A DNA stretch of 64,000 nt, from positions 10,211-74,210 of the forward strand of contig JAYTOY010000024.1 in the NCBI GenBank assembly GCA_043747555.1, written 5' to 3'. Positions 1 to 8,738 of the stretch are shown one piece after another. Numbering within the stretch: position 1 is the stretch's first letter; each line of letters begins with the position of its first letter. Made by a program: the position numbers and the translations under genes. The DNA comes from JAYWDA01 sp043747555. Its GTDB lineage: Bacteria > Bdellovibrionota > Bdellovibrionia > Bdellovibrionales > Bdellovibrionaceae. Under the pieces are notes generated by a model. The model was not told where the DNA came from. It ran no database searches and saw only the letters and a list, made by a program, of their open reading frames with translations.

Positions 1-30
1 ATCAGGGAACAAAGTAGATATAAAAGTAGA

Positions 31-435
31 TCAATCCTCGTCTTCGTAAGCTTTTTCCTCGTCTTCGTCGCCATCTTCATCATCGTCTTCGTCATCTTCA
101 TCATCAAGATCGTCAGATGTTTCGATTTTGATCAACCAGCCCTCTTCCATAGGGTCATCTTGGATGAGTTCTGGAGACTCGATCACTTGAGAATTAATTT
201 CAGTCACAACGCCATCAACTGGAGAATAAATATCTAAGGGTCCGTCATCAGTTTCAATGGTGCCAAGGACCGTGTCAGATTCGATTTTTTCGCCCTCGGG
301 AGGTAAATCAATTGACAGAATTTCTTCAAAATCTTCAAGGGCTGTTTCATTAATTCCAATGGTCACAATGCCATCTTCTTTTTTGTACCACATGTAACCC
401 ATGAAATTTCTAACTTCGCCGGCCAATTCGCTCAT
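31..435 (-). CDS. GcvH-like lipoyl-domain protein lacking the lipoylation lysine
   Basis: A 134-residue protein whose first ~105 residues follow the glycine cleavage H-protein / lipoyl-domain pattern: an N-terminal 'DGIVTIGINE' strand, a hairpin 'GTIETDDGPLDIYSPVDG' and a 'GWLIKIE' end. In true GcvH the hairpin holds the lipoylated lysine (ES-V-K-A...). Here that turn reads ETDDGPLD with no lysine, so the protein probably cannot carry lipoate. The last ~25 residues are almost all Asp and Glu. The start ATG has a good ribosome site (GAGGAGT). No gcvT or gcvP lies nearby. The gene stands behind the glnA terminator with its own candidate promoter. The fold assignment is fairly safe. The role (moonlighting, regulatory or structural H-like protein) is unknown. 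Confidence 0.8.
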   Translation of the reverse strand: MSELAGEVRNFMGYMWYKKEDGIVTIGINETALEDFEEILSIDLPPEGEKIESDTVLGTIETDDGPLDIYSPVDGVVTEINSQVIESPELIQDDPMEEGWLIKIETSDDLDDEDDEDDDEDGDEDEEKAYEDED

Positions 436-463
436 AAGGACTCCTCGAAAATCTAAGATTCTA

Positions 464-492
464 GTTTTATCGATGATTTAAATAGCCATCAA
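464..492 (-). promoter_or_regulatory. Candidate sigma70-type promoter of the GcvH-like gene
   Basis: On the minus strand, TTGATG (487-492) and TAAAAC (464-469) are separated by exactly 17 bases. They sit just downstream of the glnA terminator and about 30 bases before the start codon. Each hexamer matches the consensus at four of six positions, so this is a plausible but unproven promoter. Confidence 0.4.
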
Positions 493-499
493 GTAAAAG

Positions 500-532
500 C
501 TAAAAAAAAGGCGAGCTGTTAAGGCTCGCCTT
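500..532 (-). terminator. Intrinsic terminator of glnB-glnA
   Basis: A perfect 9-bp stem (508-516 pairing with 524-532, 7-base loop) is followed on the minus strand by a run of eight T residues. It lies 22 bases after the glnA stop codon and is a textbook rho-independent terminator. Confidence 0.9.
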
Positions 533-554
533 GTCGAAAAAATGAAGTTTTGAG

Positions 555-1970
555 TTAGATATCGTAATAAAGGTGAAATTCGTAAGGAACAGGTCGCTGC
601 TGAATGGGGCGAATTTCTTTATCAATTTTGTAATTGATCCAAGTATCCAATAAGTCCTCGCTAAACACGTTCCCTTTTTTTAGGAAGCTGCCGCCATCGC
701 GAAGGGCTATTAAGCTTTCTTCCAGAGTTCCAGGAATGGACGGAATTTTTGCCGCTTCTTGAGGAGGCAAACCGTAAATATCCTTATCCAGAGGATCGCC
801 CGGATGAATCTTATTAATAATTCCATCAAGACCAGCCATTAAAACTGCCGCCTCAGCTAAGTAAATGTTAGCTGAAGGATCTGGAGTTCTGAACTCGATC
901 CGCTTGGCTTTCGGATTTGGACCCGAATTTGGAATCCGAATGGCCGCAGATCTGTTTTTAAAGCTGTACGCTAATTTAATGGGAGCTTCAAAGCCAGGAA
1001 CCAAGCGCTTGTAGGAGTTGGTTGTTGGATTGATCAGCCCGCATAAGGCGGGAGCATGTTTTAAAACGCCACCAATATAGTAAAGTGCCATTTCAGAAAG
1101 ACCTGCATATTTATTTCCTGAAAAAAGGTTTTTCCCATCTTTCCATAAGGAAACGTGCATATGCATGCCAGACCCATTATCGCCGAACAAAGGCTTCGGC
1201 ATAAAAGTGACTGTTTTTCCGTGACGGCGGGCCACATTTTTCACGACATATTTAAACCACATCATGGTGTCGCCCATATGTAAGGCGTCTTCAAAGCGGA
1301 AATTAATTTCCATTTGTCCGGCCGAGGCCACTTCATGGTGATGACGTTCAACGATAATTCCCAAACGCTCAAGCTCTAAGCACATTTCAGTGCGCAGATC
1401 GTGCATTGAATCGGTTGGAAGTACGGGGAAATATCCTTCTTTATGACGAGGTTTGTAACCTAAGTTTGAACCACCTTCATCGCGACCTGTATTCCAAGTC
1501 CCTTCGGCAGAATCAATCATATAAAAACCGCTGTTGTTGGTTTGTTCGTAGCGGATATCATCAAAAATAAAAAATTCAGCCTCAGGTCCGAAATAAGCTG
1601 TGTCGGCAAGGCCTGTGGATTGAAGATAAGAAATCGCTCGTTTTACAATCTGTCGGGGATCACGCTCATAAGGCTCAAGCGTTTCGGGAAGACAAACATC
1701 ACAAGTTAATGACAAGGTCGGCACTTGCATAAAGGGATCCATGCGAGCACTGCCTGGATCTGGTTTAATAATCATGTCAGATTCTTCAATGCCCTTCCAG
1801 CCACGCATCGAGCTGCCATCGAAAGCGACGCCATTTTCGAAAGTGTCTGCAGAGAGTTCTGAAAATGGAATCGTCAAATGTTGCCAAGCGCCTAGCAAGT
1901 CACAAAACTTGAAGTCCACCATCTTGGCGCCTTTTTCTTTTCCGTAGGCCATTGCTTCTTGTACTTTCAT
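555..1970 (-). CDS. glnA: Glutamine synthetase, type I
   Basis: This enzyme makes glutamine from glutamate, ammonia and ATP in the cytoplasm. The 471-residue length is normal for GSI. Visible family signatures are the N-terminal 'FDGSSMRGW' segment, the ATP-site motif starting 'KPLFGDNGSGMH', and the glutamate-flap region 'NPTTNSYKRLVPGFEAP'. Tyr399 in 'DIYGLP' matches the adenylylation tyrosine of GSI-beta enzymes, so control by GlnE adenylylation is likely, though glnE is not in the window. A strong ribosome site (GGGGAGGA) precedes the ATG. The gene lies 33 bases downstream of glnB in the same direction and ends at a strong terminator, so the two form an operon. Confidence 0.98.
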   Translation of the reverse strand: MKVQEAMAYGKEKGAKMVDFKFCDLLGAWQHLTIPFSELSADTFENGVAFDGSSMRGWKGIEESDMIIKPDPGSARMDPFMQVPTLSLTCDVCLPETLEPYERDPRQIVKRAISYLQSTGLADTAYFGPEAEFFIFDDIRYEQTNNSGFYMIDSAEGTWNTGRDEGGSNLGYKPRHKEGYFPVLPTDSMHDLRTEMCLELERLGIIVERHHHEVASAGQMEINFRFEDALHMGDTMMWFKYVVKNVARRHGKTVTFMPKPLFGDNGSGMHMHVSLWKDGKNLFSGNKYAGLSEMALYYIGGVLKHAPALCGLINPTTNSYKRLVPGFEAPIKLAYSFKNRSAAIRIPNSGPNPKAKRIEFRTPDPSANIYLAEAAVLMAGLDGIINKIHPGDPLDKDIYGLPPQEAAKIPSIPGTLEESLIALRDGGSFLKKGNVFSEDLLDTWINYKIDKEIRPIQQRPVPYEFHLYYDI

Positions 1971-2003
1971 GTCGTCCTCCCCGCCGTTAGGCGATTTTAT
2001 TTT

Positions 2004-2342
2004 TTAAAGAGCACTTTCATCGCGTTCGCCCGTGCGAATACGAACCGCTGTTTCAACAGTCGTCACAAAGATTTTTCCATCGCCAATTTTTCCGGTCCGA
2101 GCTGATTTTTCAATGGCATTCACTACGGCCACAGCCAGACTAGCTGGAACTACAACTTCAATTTTAATTTTTGGTAAAAAGTCGACAACGTACTCAGCAC
2201 CTTTATAGATTTCTGTGCGACCTTTTTGGCGGCCAAAGCCACGAATTTCAGTAACAGATACGCCTTCAACGCCGGCCTCTGAGAGGGCTTCAACGACATC
2301 GTCGAGTTTAAACGGCTTTATAATGGCTTCGATTTTTTTCAC
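2004..2342 (-). CDS. glnB: Nitrogen regulatory protein P-II
   Basis: A 112-residue PII trimer protein that senses 2-oxoglutarate, ATP/ADP and glutamine status and signals to glutamine synthetase modification and nitrogen regulation. The T-loop 'GRTEIYKGAEYVVDF' contains Tyr51, the uridylylation site, and the C-terminal part has 'TGKIGDGKIFV' and 'VRIRTGE'. I chose the GTG at 2340-2342 because it gives exactly the usual family length and the canonical 'KKIEAIIKPF' start. An upstream in-frame ATG at 2405 would add 21 atypical residues. No clear Shine-Dalgarno was seen for the GTG. It is the first gene of the glnB-glnA operon; glnB versus glnK cannot be told apart here, but linkage to glnA favours glnB. 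Confidence 0.95.
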   Translation of the reverse strand: MKKIEAIIKPFKLDDVVEALSEAGVEGVSVTEIRGFGRQKGRTEIYKGAEYVVDFLPKIKIEVVVPASLAVAVVNAIEKSARTGKIGDGKIFVTTVETAVRIRTGERDESAL

Positions 2343-2556
2343 TATTTTTATAGACCCGTGGTTTAAACGAAGATAGCAAAAAGAGGCTTTCCTTCCAAGC
2401 AGCATCTGAGATAAAAATCAGGCCTAACGCAAAACAAAATGTTAAAATCAAGGCAAAAATTCTGTGTCATGAAAGCGACACCTATTGCGGAACCTGTGGT
2501 TTTTTGATAACTCCTTTTTGCGCAAAAAAATTGAGCCGCCGTACTCGAGGGGGAAT

Positions 2557-3159
2557 ATGACGACAAAAGTTTTTGCTTATGGTTCTATTTATGAGGGCAT
2601 GATCCACTTTGATAAGATCGCGGCCTTTGTAGACACCCACAAGCCAGGTTGGATTCAGGGGACCACCTACCGATTAAAGGTAGGATATCCCGTCGTCATT
2701 AATCAAGGCGAAGATCTGATCCCAGGACAGATCTTAGAGCTGAAAACCAGTGAAATTTTGTTAGCCATGCTGGACGAATTTTTCGGTTATAATCCGATGC
2801 TTCCCGAAAAAAGCCTCTATTTAAGGCAGGAAGCAACTGTTGTCACCGACGGGGGTGCCACCACTGAAAGTGTTTGGGCCTATTACCTGAATCCTCAAAA
2901 ACTGCCAGCCACTGCTGTTGTTATTGCAGGTGGAAACTGGATGCTGGATATGAAAACCTTGCCACTTTTTACTGAAAAATTAAACCCAAGGCAGCGAGCT
3001 TATATTCAAAAGCTCGGAGCCGCGACAGGTCGCGATATCATTCCTATTAACGATATGTCTTTGTACCGCGAATTGATGGGCTTAGAGCTGATTGTTGATA
3101 AAGGTCGTAGATTGGCTCTCTCAAAATTAGGGCAGGAAGTTTATCGTTATCTTGGATAA
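2557..3159 (+). CDS. Gamma-glutamylcyclotransferase-like (AIG2/GGCT fold) protein
   Basis: The 200-residue product begins 'TKVFAYGSIYEGM', the typical first strand and substrate loop (YGS/YGT-L) of the AIG2/GGCT fold. It continues with 'YRLKVGYPVVI' and 'GQILEL', then an acidic segment around 'MLDEFFGY', which supplies the family's catalytic-type glutamate. The C-terminal third (residues ~125-200) is extra compared with minimal family members and is not recognised. The start at 2557 is chosen because GAGGGGG lies just before it; an upstream ATG at 2485 has no such site. Its stop overlaps the next gene by 8 bases. The fold is confident. The substrate (a gamma-glutamyl amine, glutathione derivative or other) is not determined. 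Confidence 0.8.
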   Translation: MTTKVFAYGSIYEGMIHFDKIAAFVDTHKPGWIQGTTYRLKVGYPVVINQGEDLIPGQILELKTSEILLAMLDEFFGYNPMLPEKSLYLRQEATVVTDGGATTESVWAYYLNPQKLPATAVVIAGGNWMLDMKTLPLFTEKLNPRQRAYIQKLGAATGRDIIPINDMSLYRELMGLELIVDKGRRLALSKLGQEVYRYLG

Positions 3160-3631
3160 AGAAAATTCTAACCTTTTTCGAATTGTTCTTGTTGAACCTG
3201 AAATTCCTCAAAACACCGGAAATATTGGTCGCACTTGTGTGGCCACCCGGTGTGAACTTCACTTAGTGGGACCGCTCGGTTTTGAAATTAACGACACCCA
3301 GGTAAAAAGGGCCGGATTAGATTACTGGCCGCATCTGACATGGAAGATGCATGCCAATTATCAAAGTTGGTGGTCGCTCGTCGAAGATCCTTCCCGAGTT
3401 TTTTATCTTTCTACAAAAGCCAAAAAAAAATACACCGACGTTCAATTTCAAAAAGGTGATTGGTTGGTGTTTGGGAAAGAAACAAAAGGGCTAGATCCGC
3501 AGTTGATCCATCGAAATCCTGAACAGGCAGTGACAATTCCACTTTTAGGGCCGGCGCGAAGTCTGAACCTAGCCACTTCGGTGGCGATAGTTGCCTATGA
3601 AGGTGTTCGTCAGCTAGGAATCTCCGGCTAA
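3152..3631 (+). CDS. trmL: tRNA (cytidine/uridine-34-2'-O)-methyltransferase
   Basis: A 159-residue SPOUT-class methyltransferase that 2'-O-methylates the wobble base 34 of certain tRNA-Leu species using S-adenosylmethionine. Motifs: 'VEPEIPQNTGNIGRTC' near the N terminus, 'FGKETKGL' in the middle, and the trefoil-knot motif 'IPLLGPARSLNLATSVAI' near the C terminus, all diagnostic of TrmL (YibK). The start is a TTG at 3152 overlapping the upstream stop codon by 8 bases, with GGCAGGAAG upstream, so translation is probably coupled to the preceding gene. Length is normal for the family. Confidence 0.95.
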   Translation: MDKENSNLFRIVLVEPEIPQNTGNIGRTCVATRCELHLVGPLGFEINDTQVKRAGLDYWPHLTWKMHANYQSWWSLVEDPSRVFYLSTKAKKKYTDVQFQKGDWLVFGKETKGLDPQLIHRNPEQAVTIPLLGPARSLNLATSVAIVAYEGVRQLGISG

Positions 3632-3723
3632 AGTCGTGGAGCATTATTGCTATCCTGAGTCAAATTCCCTGAATCACTCAGCTTTGTTGCGATTTTACCG
3701 GCTCAATAATATTCTGCCCCTCT

Positions 3724-6417
3724 ATGGCAAATAATTTTTTAGCAAAAATATTCGGTACAAGTCACGAGCGTGAAATGAAACGCATTCAGCCCATCGTGGA
3801 TCAAGTGAATGCTTTGGAACAAAAAATGAAAGTGCTGACAGATGTTCAGCTGCAAGCTCAAACCCCTTTGCTCCGAGAACGCTTAACTAAGGGTGAATCA
3901 CTAGATGATATTCTTCCCGAAGCTTTTGCAACTTGCCGCGAAGCTTCGCATCGGGTTTTAGGAATGCGCCACTATGATGTTCAGATTATTGGCGGATATG
4001 TTCTTCATAAAGGAAATATCGCCGAGATGCGAACGGGTGAAGGTAAAACTTTAGTCGCAACTTTACCGGTTTATCTTAATGGTTTGTCTCAAAAAGGTGT
4101 TCACGTTGTAACAGTGAATGATTATTTAGCGACTCGTGATTCCGAGTGGATGGGTCGGCTTTACAGTTGGTTGGGTTTGACCACTGGAATTATTGTTCAC
4201 GGATTAACAGATGAAGAACGTAAAGCCGCTTACGGCGCTGACATCACCTATGCCACTAATAACGAATTGGGTTTTGATTATCTGCGCGACAATATGAAAT
4301 TTGACCTGAAAGAATACGTTCAGCGTGAACATAACTTTGCCATCGTCGACGAGTGCGATTCGATTTTAATCGATGAAGCGCGAACGCCATTAATTATTTC
4401 GGGTCCGGCGGAAGCTTCAACGGACAAATACATAACAATTAATAAAATTGTACCGTCGCTGCAAAAAGACGTTCATTACACGATGGAAGAAAAAACCAAA
4501 ACCGCGTCATTAACCGAAGAGGGTAATGCCATGGTAGAAAAGCTTTTAAATCTCGATAACTTGTATGACGCTCAAAATATCGAGCTTCTGCATCACGTTT
4601 ATCAGGCCCTTAAAGCGCACTATTTGTACCGCCGAGATGTCGAGTACATGGTGAAAGATGGCGAAGTGATCATCGTCGACGAATTCACAGGTCGCCTGAT
4701 GCCGGGCCGTCGGTGGAGCGATGGTCTTCATCAAGCGATTGAAGCCAAAGAAGGCGTTGAAGTAAAAAATGAAAATCAGACTTTAGCGACAATTACTTTC
4801 CAAAATTTCTTCCGTATGTACAACAAAATGTCAGGTATGACGGGAACCGCTGATACTGAGGCCGTTGAATTTAAAAAAATCTACAACCTTGAGGTTGTGG
4901 TTATTCCAACGAATAAAAAAATTGCCCGGGCGGATTACGAAGATGTTGTTTATAAAACCGTGCGCGGAAAATACAACGCCATCGTTACCGATATTAAGGA
5001 ATGTCATGCCAAAGGGCAGCCAGTTCTTGTCGGAACCGTCAGTATCGAAAAATCTGAAACCTTGAGTGCGCTTTTAAAAAAAGAAGGCATTCGCCATGAC
5101 GTTTTAAATGCAAAACATCATGAGCGGGAGGCCGAAATTGTTGCTCAAGCAGGCCGCAAATCAGGCATCACCATCGCAACAAATATGGCCGGTCGCGGAA
5201 CTGATATTGTTCTGGGTGGAAATGCAGAAATTATGGCAAAGAAAGCGGCTGGAGCTGAAGGCGAAGAGTCCGCTGATTTTCCAGAGCTGCTTGCGAAGTT
5301 TAAAACACAATGTGAGCAAGATCGAAATGATGTTGTGGCAGCGGGTGGCCTTTATATCATGGGAACCGAACGCCATGAATCGCGACGTATTGATAATCAG
5401 CTCCGAGGTCGTGCCGGTCGTCAAGGAGATCCTGGAGCCTCTAAATTTTATTTATCTTTAGAAGACGACCTGATGCGTATTTTTAACGGCGAGCGCATGC
5501 AGAAGTTAATGGATATGTTAAAAATGGATGAGAATGAAGCCATCACTCACCGTTGGGTGACAAATTCCATCGAGCAGGCTCAGCGTAAAGTCGAAGGCCA
5601 TCATTTTGATGTCCGTAAAAACTTGATCGAGTATGACGACGTCATGAATCAGCAGCGTAAAAATATTTATCAAATGCGCCGTGAAATTCTTGAAGGCAAA
5701 GAAGTTCAAGAAACTTTCCGCGATATGCTGAGCGATGTAGTTTCAAATCTTTTAGACACTTACGTGCCTGAAAAAGCTAAAACTGAAAACTGGAATACAG
5801 AAGGTTTGAATAATTCCTTATCTTTGCTTTTTGGTTTCAAATTAGATTTTGGTCGGATGCCTTTGCAATCCGAAAAAATCACCGAAGAAATTAAAAACCA
5901 GGTGAAAGATATTTTTGAAAAACAAAAAGCCACCATGGGAAATTTCTTTGAGCAGATTTTAAAGATGATTTTATTGCAAACCATCGACCAAAGATGGAAA
6001 GAGCATTTGTTAGTGATCGATAAATTAAAAGAAGGTATTAATCTTCGTGGTTATGCGCAGAAAGATCCTTTGATTGAATACAAAAAAGAAGCTTTCAGCG
6101 CTTTTGAAAATCTTCACGCAGCAATTCGTGCCGATACAGTCGAGAAGTTGATGAAAGTACAGTTGGTCGCCAACGAAGCAGGACAAGTGGCCAATCAATT
6201 TCGTCCCGACGACACTGATTTGGAAGATCTAAATTATCAAGGGGGCGAAGATGCGCCTTCAGGCTTTTTATCTTCAGCAAACGGACATGCTCAAAAAGCT
6301 GAACCTGAAGCGCCACCGCGAGGAAAAATGTCAATGGGTCCACCAAGTGATGTGGATAATCGACAAATGAACCGAGCTCAGCGCCGCAAAATGGAAAAAG
6401 ACGTTAGGAAGAGATAA
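3724..6417 (+). CDS. secA: Protein translocase subunit SecA
   Basis: The 897-residue ATPase motor of the Sec pathway drives preproteins through SecYEG. Walker A 'MRTGEGKT' is at residues 102-109 and Walker B 'VDECD' at 208-212, followed by the SecA signature 'SILIDEARTPLIISG'. Later come 'TNMAGRGTDI' and 'QLRGRAGRQGD'. The length is full. The C-terminal tail is proline/glutamine-rich and basic ('RAQRRKMEKD') and lacks the cysteine zinc motif that many SecA proteins use to bind SecB. The next gene starts 2 bases after the stop and itself encodes a four-cysteine ribbon. The large set of secreted proteins in this window would depend on this system. Confidence 0.99.
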   Translation: MANNFLAKIFGTSHEREMKRIQPIVDQVNALEQKMKVLTDVQLQAQTPLLRERLTKGESLDDILPEAFATCREASHRVLGMRHYDVQIIGGYVLHKGNIAEMRTGEGKTLVATLPVYLNGLSQKGVHVVTVNDYLATRDSEWMGRLYSWLGLTTGIIVHGLTDEERKAAYGADITYATNNELGFDYLRDNMKFDLKEYVQREHNFAIVDECDSILIDEARTPLIISGPAEASTDKYITINKIVPSLQKDVHYTMEEKTKTASLTEEGNAMVEKLLNLDNLYDAQNIELLHHVYQALKAHYLYRRDVEYMVKDGEVIIVDEFTGRLMPGRRWSDGLHQAIEAKEGVEVKNENQTLATITFQNFFRMYNKMSGMTGTADTEAVEFKKIYNLEVVVIPTNKKIARADYEDVVYKTVRGKYNAIVTDIKECHAKGQPVLVGTVSIEKSETLSALLKKEGIRHDVLNAKHHEREAEIVAQAGRKSGITIATNMAGRGTDIVLGGNAEIMAKKAAGAEGEESADFPELLAKFKTQCEQDRNDVVAAGGLYIMGTERHESRRIDNQLRGRAGRQGDPGASKFYLSLEDDLMRIFNGERMQKLMDMLKMDENEAITHRWVTNSIEQAQRKVEGHHFDVRKNLIEYDDVMNQQRKNIYQMRREILEGKEVQETFRDMLSDVVSNLLDTYVPEKAKTENWNTEGLNNSLSLLFGFKLDFGRMPLQSEKITEEIKNQVKDIFEKQKATMGNFFEQILKMILLQTIDQRWKEHLLVIDKLKEGINLRGYAQKDPLIEYKKEAFSAFENLHAAIRADTVEKLMKVQLVANEAGQVANQFRPDDTDLEDLNYQGGEDAPSGFLSSANGHAQKAEPEAPPRGKMSMGPPSDVDNRQMNRAQRRKMEKDVRKR

Positions 6418-6419
6418 AT

Positions 6420-6971
6420 TTGGCTGATTGTCCAAAGTGCCATTCTTCAGTTGAAATTCCAGAACAAAACTTCGGGACACTTTTTACGTGTCCCGCTTGT
6501 CAGGCCGTTTATTTTGTTGGCTGGGACGGCGTTCCCGAACAGCCTCAAGAAAATCCGGTACCGATTGAAAGCCTTTCCAGCGAAGGACCCAGCGACCCAA
6601 GTATGTTGCCCCCATCTTGGGATCAGCCCTTGGATTCGGCGGCAGAGGTGATCGCTCCACCTGCAGCCATACACTTGGATGCCACACCAAACTTCGAAGA
6701 CATTGTCGAATTCGGTAATAGCCCCCAGCTGGAAGGGCCGTTAACCTATTCAGTTTATATCAAAGGCATTGATATTGCCGACACTCGAGAAAAGATGAAA
6801 GAAGCTTTAACCGATTCTCGGTTTGCATGGGATACGGAAGCACTGATGAGCCAAATTGAAAACGGAGCTCTGACTTTGCTTGACTTAAGTCCGGCAAAAG
6901 CAGTGGTTTTAATAAATCGAATTAAATATCTGCCAATTGAAGTATCGTGGAATCAGAACGTTCTGTCTTGA
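6420..6971 (+). CDS. Zinc-ribbon protein of unknown function, downstream of secA
   Basis: A 183-residue protein starting at TTG, 2 bases after the secA stop. Residues 4-30 hold two CxxC knuckles (CPKC...CPAC), a treble-clef or ribbon zinc site. Residues ~40-105 are a proline- and acid-rich linker. The C-terminal ~75 residues form a compact domain ending 'DLSPAKAVVLINRIKYLPIEVSW', whose helix-strand pattern recalls L7/L12- or ClpS-like small domains, though I cannot assign it. No signal peptide, so it is cytoplasmic. The coupling to secA and the missing zinc tail of SecA make a Sec-related role worth testing, but this is inference. Confidence 0.75.
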   Translation: MADCPKCHSSVEIPEQNFGTLFTCPACQAVYFVGWDGVPEQPQENPVPIESLSSEGPSDPSMLPPSWDQPLDSAAEVIAPPAAIHLDATPNFEDIVEFGNSPQLEGPLTYSVYIKGIDIADTREKMKEALTDSRFAWDTEALMSQIENGALTLLDLSPAKAVVLINRIKYLPIEVSWNQNVLS

Positions 6972-6981
6972 GGTGATCCCA

Positions 6982-7590
6982 ATGACTCGAATCATGTTTA
7001 TCTTTTTAATCTGTTTTTTAGGCTTAAAAATATCCTTTGCACAAGAAGAAGGTACGCCGGCACCCGCGCAAGGAGAAAAGCCATCTGCACCTATCAAAGA
7101 CGAAAAGGCCACCGCCCAGCAAGAAGTTTTGGATCTACAAGCTCGCTTGATGGGATTAAAAACTAAGATTACGGCTAAAAAAGATAATTTAAAAAAACTA
7201 GTAGCAGAAAAACAAGGCCTTAAGGACGAAAAAAAATCTTTAGAAATTTTCAATGAAATGAAAACTGAGTATAAAGAGATGCAAATATCGATTAAAGATT
7301 ATGACGAACAAATTGCACTTTTAAATTACCGATATCCTGAAAAGGGATTAAACAAGGAACGCAAATACGAACGCATTGAAATTAAGTCGCTGGATGAAAT
7401 GGAGAAAGAATTTTCATTGCAGGGAAAAATTAAAAAAACGATGGCGCGAGTTCGACAGCAATTTCCCGAAAAAAAGAATTCGTCCAAAAACTCTAAAGAT
7501 GTTCAGAGTGAAGTGATCACCCTTCCAAAGGCTAAAATCCAAGATCCCTCAAGGAACTCAGTGACGGAACCTCAGTTTCTTTCAAAATAA
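6982..7590 (+). CDS. Secreted coiled-coil protein of unknown function
   Basis: The 202-residue product starts with a clear signal peptide ('RIMFIFLICFLGLKISFA', cleavage likely before QEEG). A short Pro/Ala/Lys linker follows, then a highly charged helical region (about residues 45-150) rich in Lys, Glu and Leu that should form a coiled coil. The tail is basic and Ser-rich. The ATG at 6982 is chosen because GAGGTGA lies just upstream and because it puts the signal peptide at the very N terminus. It is 10 bases from the end of the zinc-ribbon gene. A periplasmic structural or chaperone-like role is possible; no family is recognised. Confidence 0.75.
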   Translation: MTRIMFIFLICFLGLKISFAQEEGTPAPAQGEKPSAPIKDEKATAQQEVLDLQARLMGLKTKITAKKDNLKKLVAEKQGLKDEKKSLEIFNEMKTEYKEMQISIKDYDEQIALLNYRYPEKGLNKERKYERIEIKSLDEMEKEFSLQGKIKKTMARVRQQFPEKKNSSKNSKDVQSEVITLPKAKIQDPSRNSVTEPQFLSK

Positions 7591-7637
7591 ATCTTGAAAA
7601 TTCAAGGCCCTAAGCCCATAACCTCTAAGGGGGTCCG

Positions 7638-8156
7638 ATGAAAGCTCTTTTTTTATTTATTTTCCTATTGCGTGGCGCTTTGGCCAGCGCTTATGACAAT
7701 GCACCTTTGCCGCCCGCTTCAGCTTGGGATTTGATTATTGCTAAACATAAAGCAGGAACAGAAATCTCATTTTCAAAAGTTGCAGGAACATATGTCGGTC
7801 GTTGCTATGAGAGCTCACAACATGAAGTCGCCTTAGGATCAGCGTTGGGCTTTTATCTTCTGGATTCTTACGATGGCCCCTTACTTCCGCCAAAAGTTAA
7901 AAAAGTTATCTATGGGCTAGCGCCTGGCTACGCGGCGGATTCACTGGATAAGCTGGATAAAGAATATTTGGATGATTCATTGCTGCCATCCGAAGGAAGT
8001 TACACGCCGACAGACGAAACCCCCGTGCAGTTTTCAATCCAGCAGCCGGTGATGTCCTTGGAGGTTCATGTAGTTCGAAATGGACCTTATTTATATTTGC
8101 TGGCCTCTGATCAAGGCGAAATTTTCAATGCCTGCTATTTCTTTATAAAGAAGTGA
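7638..8156 (+). CDS. Secreted protein of unknown function
   Basis: A 172-residue protein with an N-terminal signal peptide ('KALFLFIFLLRGALASA', cleavage before YDNAP). Ribosome site AGGGGG lies 6 bases before the ATG. The mature part contains two or three cysteines ('GRCYES', 'NACYFF') and mostly beta-type segments, consistent with a small periplasmic domain. It does not match a family I know. It converges with the BamE-like lipoprotein gene, and the two stop codons are adjacent. Confidence 0.75.
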   Translation: MKALFLFIFLLRGALASAYDNAPLPPASAWDLIIAKHKAGTEISFSKVAGTYVGRCYESSQHEVALGSALGFYLLDSYDGPLLPPKVKKVIYGLAPGYAADSLDKLDKEYLDDSLLPSEGSYTPTDETPVQFSIQQPVMSLEVHVVRNGPYLYLLASDQGEIFNACYFFIKK

Positions 8157-8594
8157 TTATTTAATTTCTTCGTAATCAGGCATGTAGATTACTTTTTTGC
8201 CCACACCTTTAACTTCTTTTTCGTAATCGCTGTAGGCGTTTTTATTTTCTTTTTTAATCTTGGCAGCTTCTTCGGTCATTTGTTTATCTAAAGCTTCGTT
8301 TTTTTGGTCGACAATGATAGCTGTTTTAGGTTCCTCGGGTTTCCAAGCGTCACCTACGTACACGGTGGCACCGTTTAAGAAATGCACTTCTCTTTCATGG
8401 CGAATGCCACCTTCATAAATAATATAAATCCAGCGGTCTTTGCCGTGCAGGCGAGTGGTGGTCCAAGGGGTTCCCATGACCTCGAGGACTTCTGGCTTTT
8501 CCATTCCGGTTTTAACTTTAGAAAATTGACGGACTTGTGAGGTCTGACAGCCAAATAAGAACGCTAGGCTCAAAATAAATATAGATAGACGCAT
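8157..8594 (-). CDS. BamE/SmpA-like small outer-membrane lipoprotein
   Basis: A 145-residue lipoprotein. The start is the ATG at 8594, preceded by AGAGGGGG; it gives a signal peptide ending in the lipobox 'LFGC'. The following ~65 residues resemble the SmpA/OmlA (BamE) fold: 'FSKVKTGMEKPEVLEVMGTP' matches the 'I..GM....V...LG.P' pattern, followed by a predicted beta hairpin ending 'WIYIIY'. The C-terminal ~60 residues are a Lys/Glu-rich helix not found in BamE. It could be an accessory subunit of the beta-barrel assembly machine or simply a BamE-fold lipoprotein with another role. Confidence 0.7.
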   Translation of the reverse strand: MRLSIFILSLAFLFGCQTSQVRQFSKVKTGMEKPEVLEVMGTPWTTTRLHGKDRWIYIIYEGGIRHEREVHFLNGATVYVGDAWKPEEPKTAIIVDQKNEALDKQMTEEAAKIKKENKNAYSDYEKEVKGVGKKVIYMPDYEEIK

Positions 8595-8738
8595 TTTCAG
8601 CCCCCTCTGACTAGTCTGAAGGATTTTTCTTCCTTTGAAAAGACGGAAGGCCACAAATATCAAATTGAGACAACTTGGGCATAAAAGAGGGCTCGCCAAA
8701 GATGAACCCCTTTTACTAGATCAGATTATTTAGATCTA

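Noticed and set aside
3656..3682. Inverted repeat CTGAGT...ACTCAG before secA
   Set aside because: Six-base arms with a 15-base loop and no T-run; could be chance, and no terminator or operator role can be supported.
8700..8738. Short palindrome TAGATC...GATCTA near the protease stop codon
   Set aside because: No T-run follows it on either strand, so it is not a convincing terminator.
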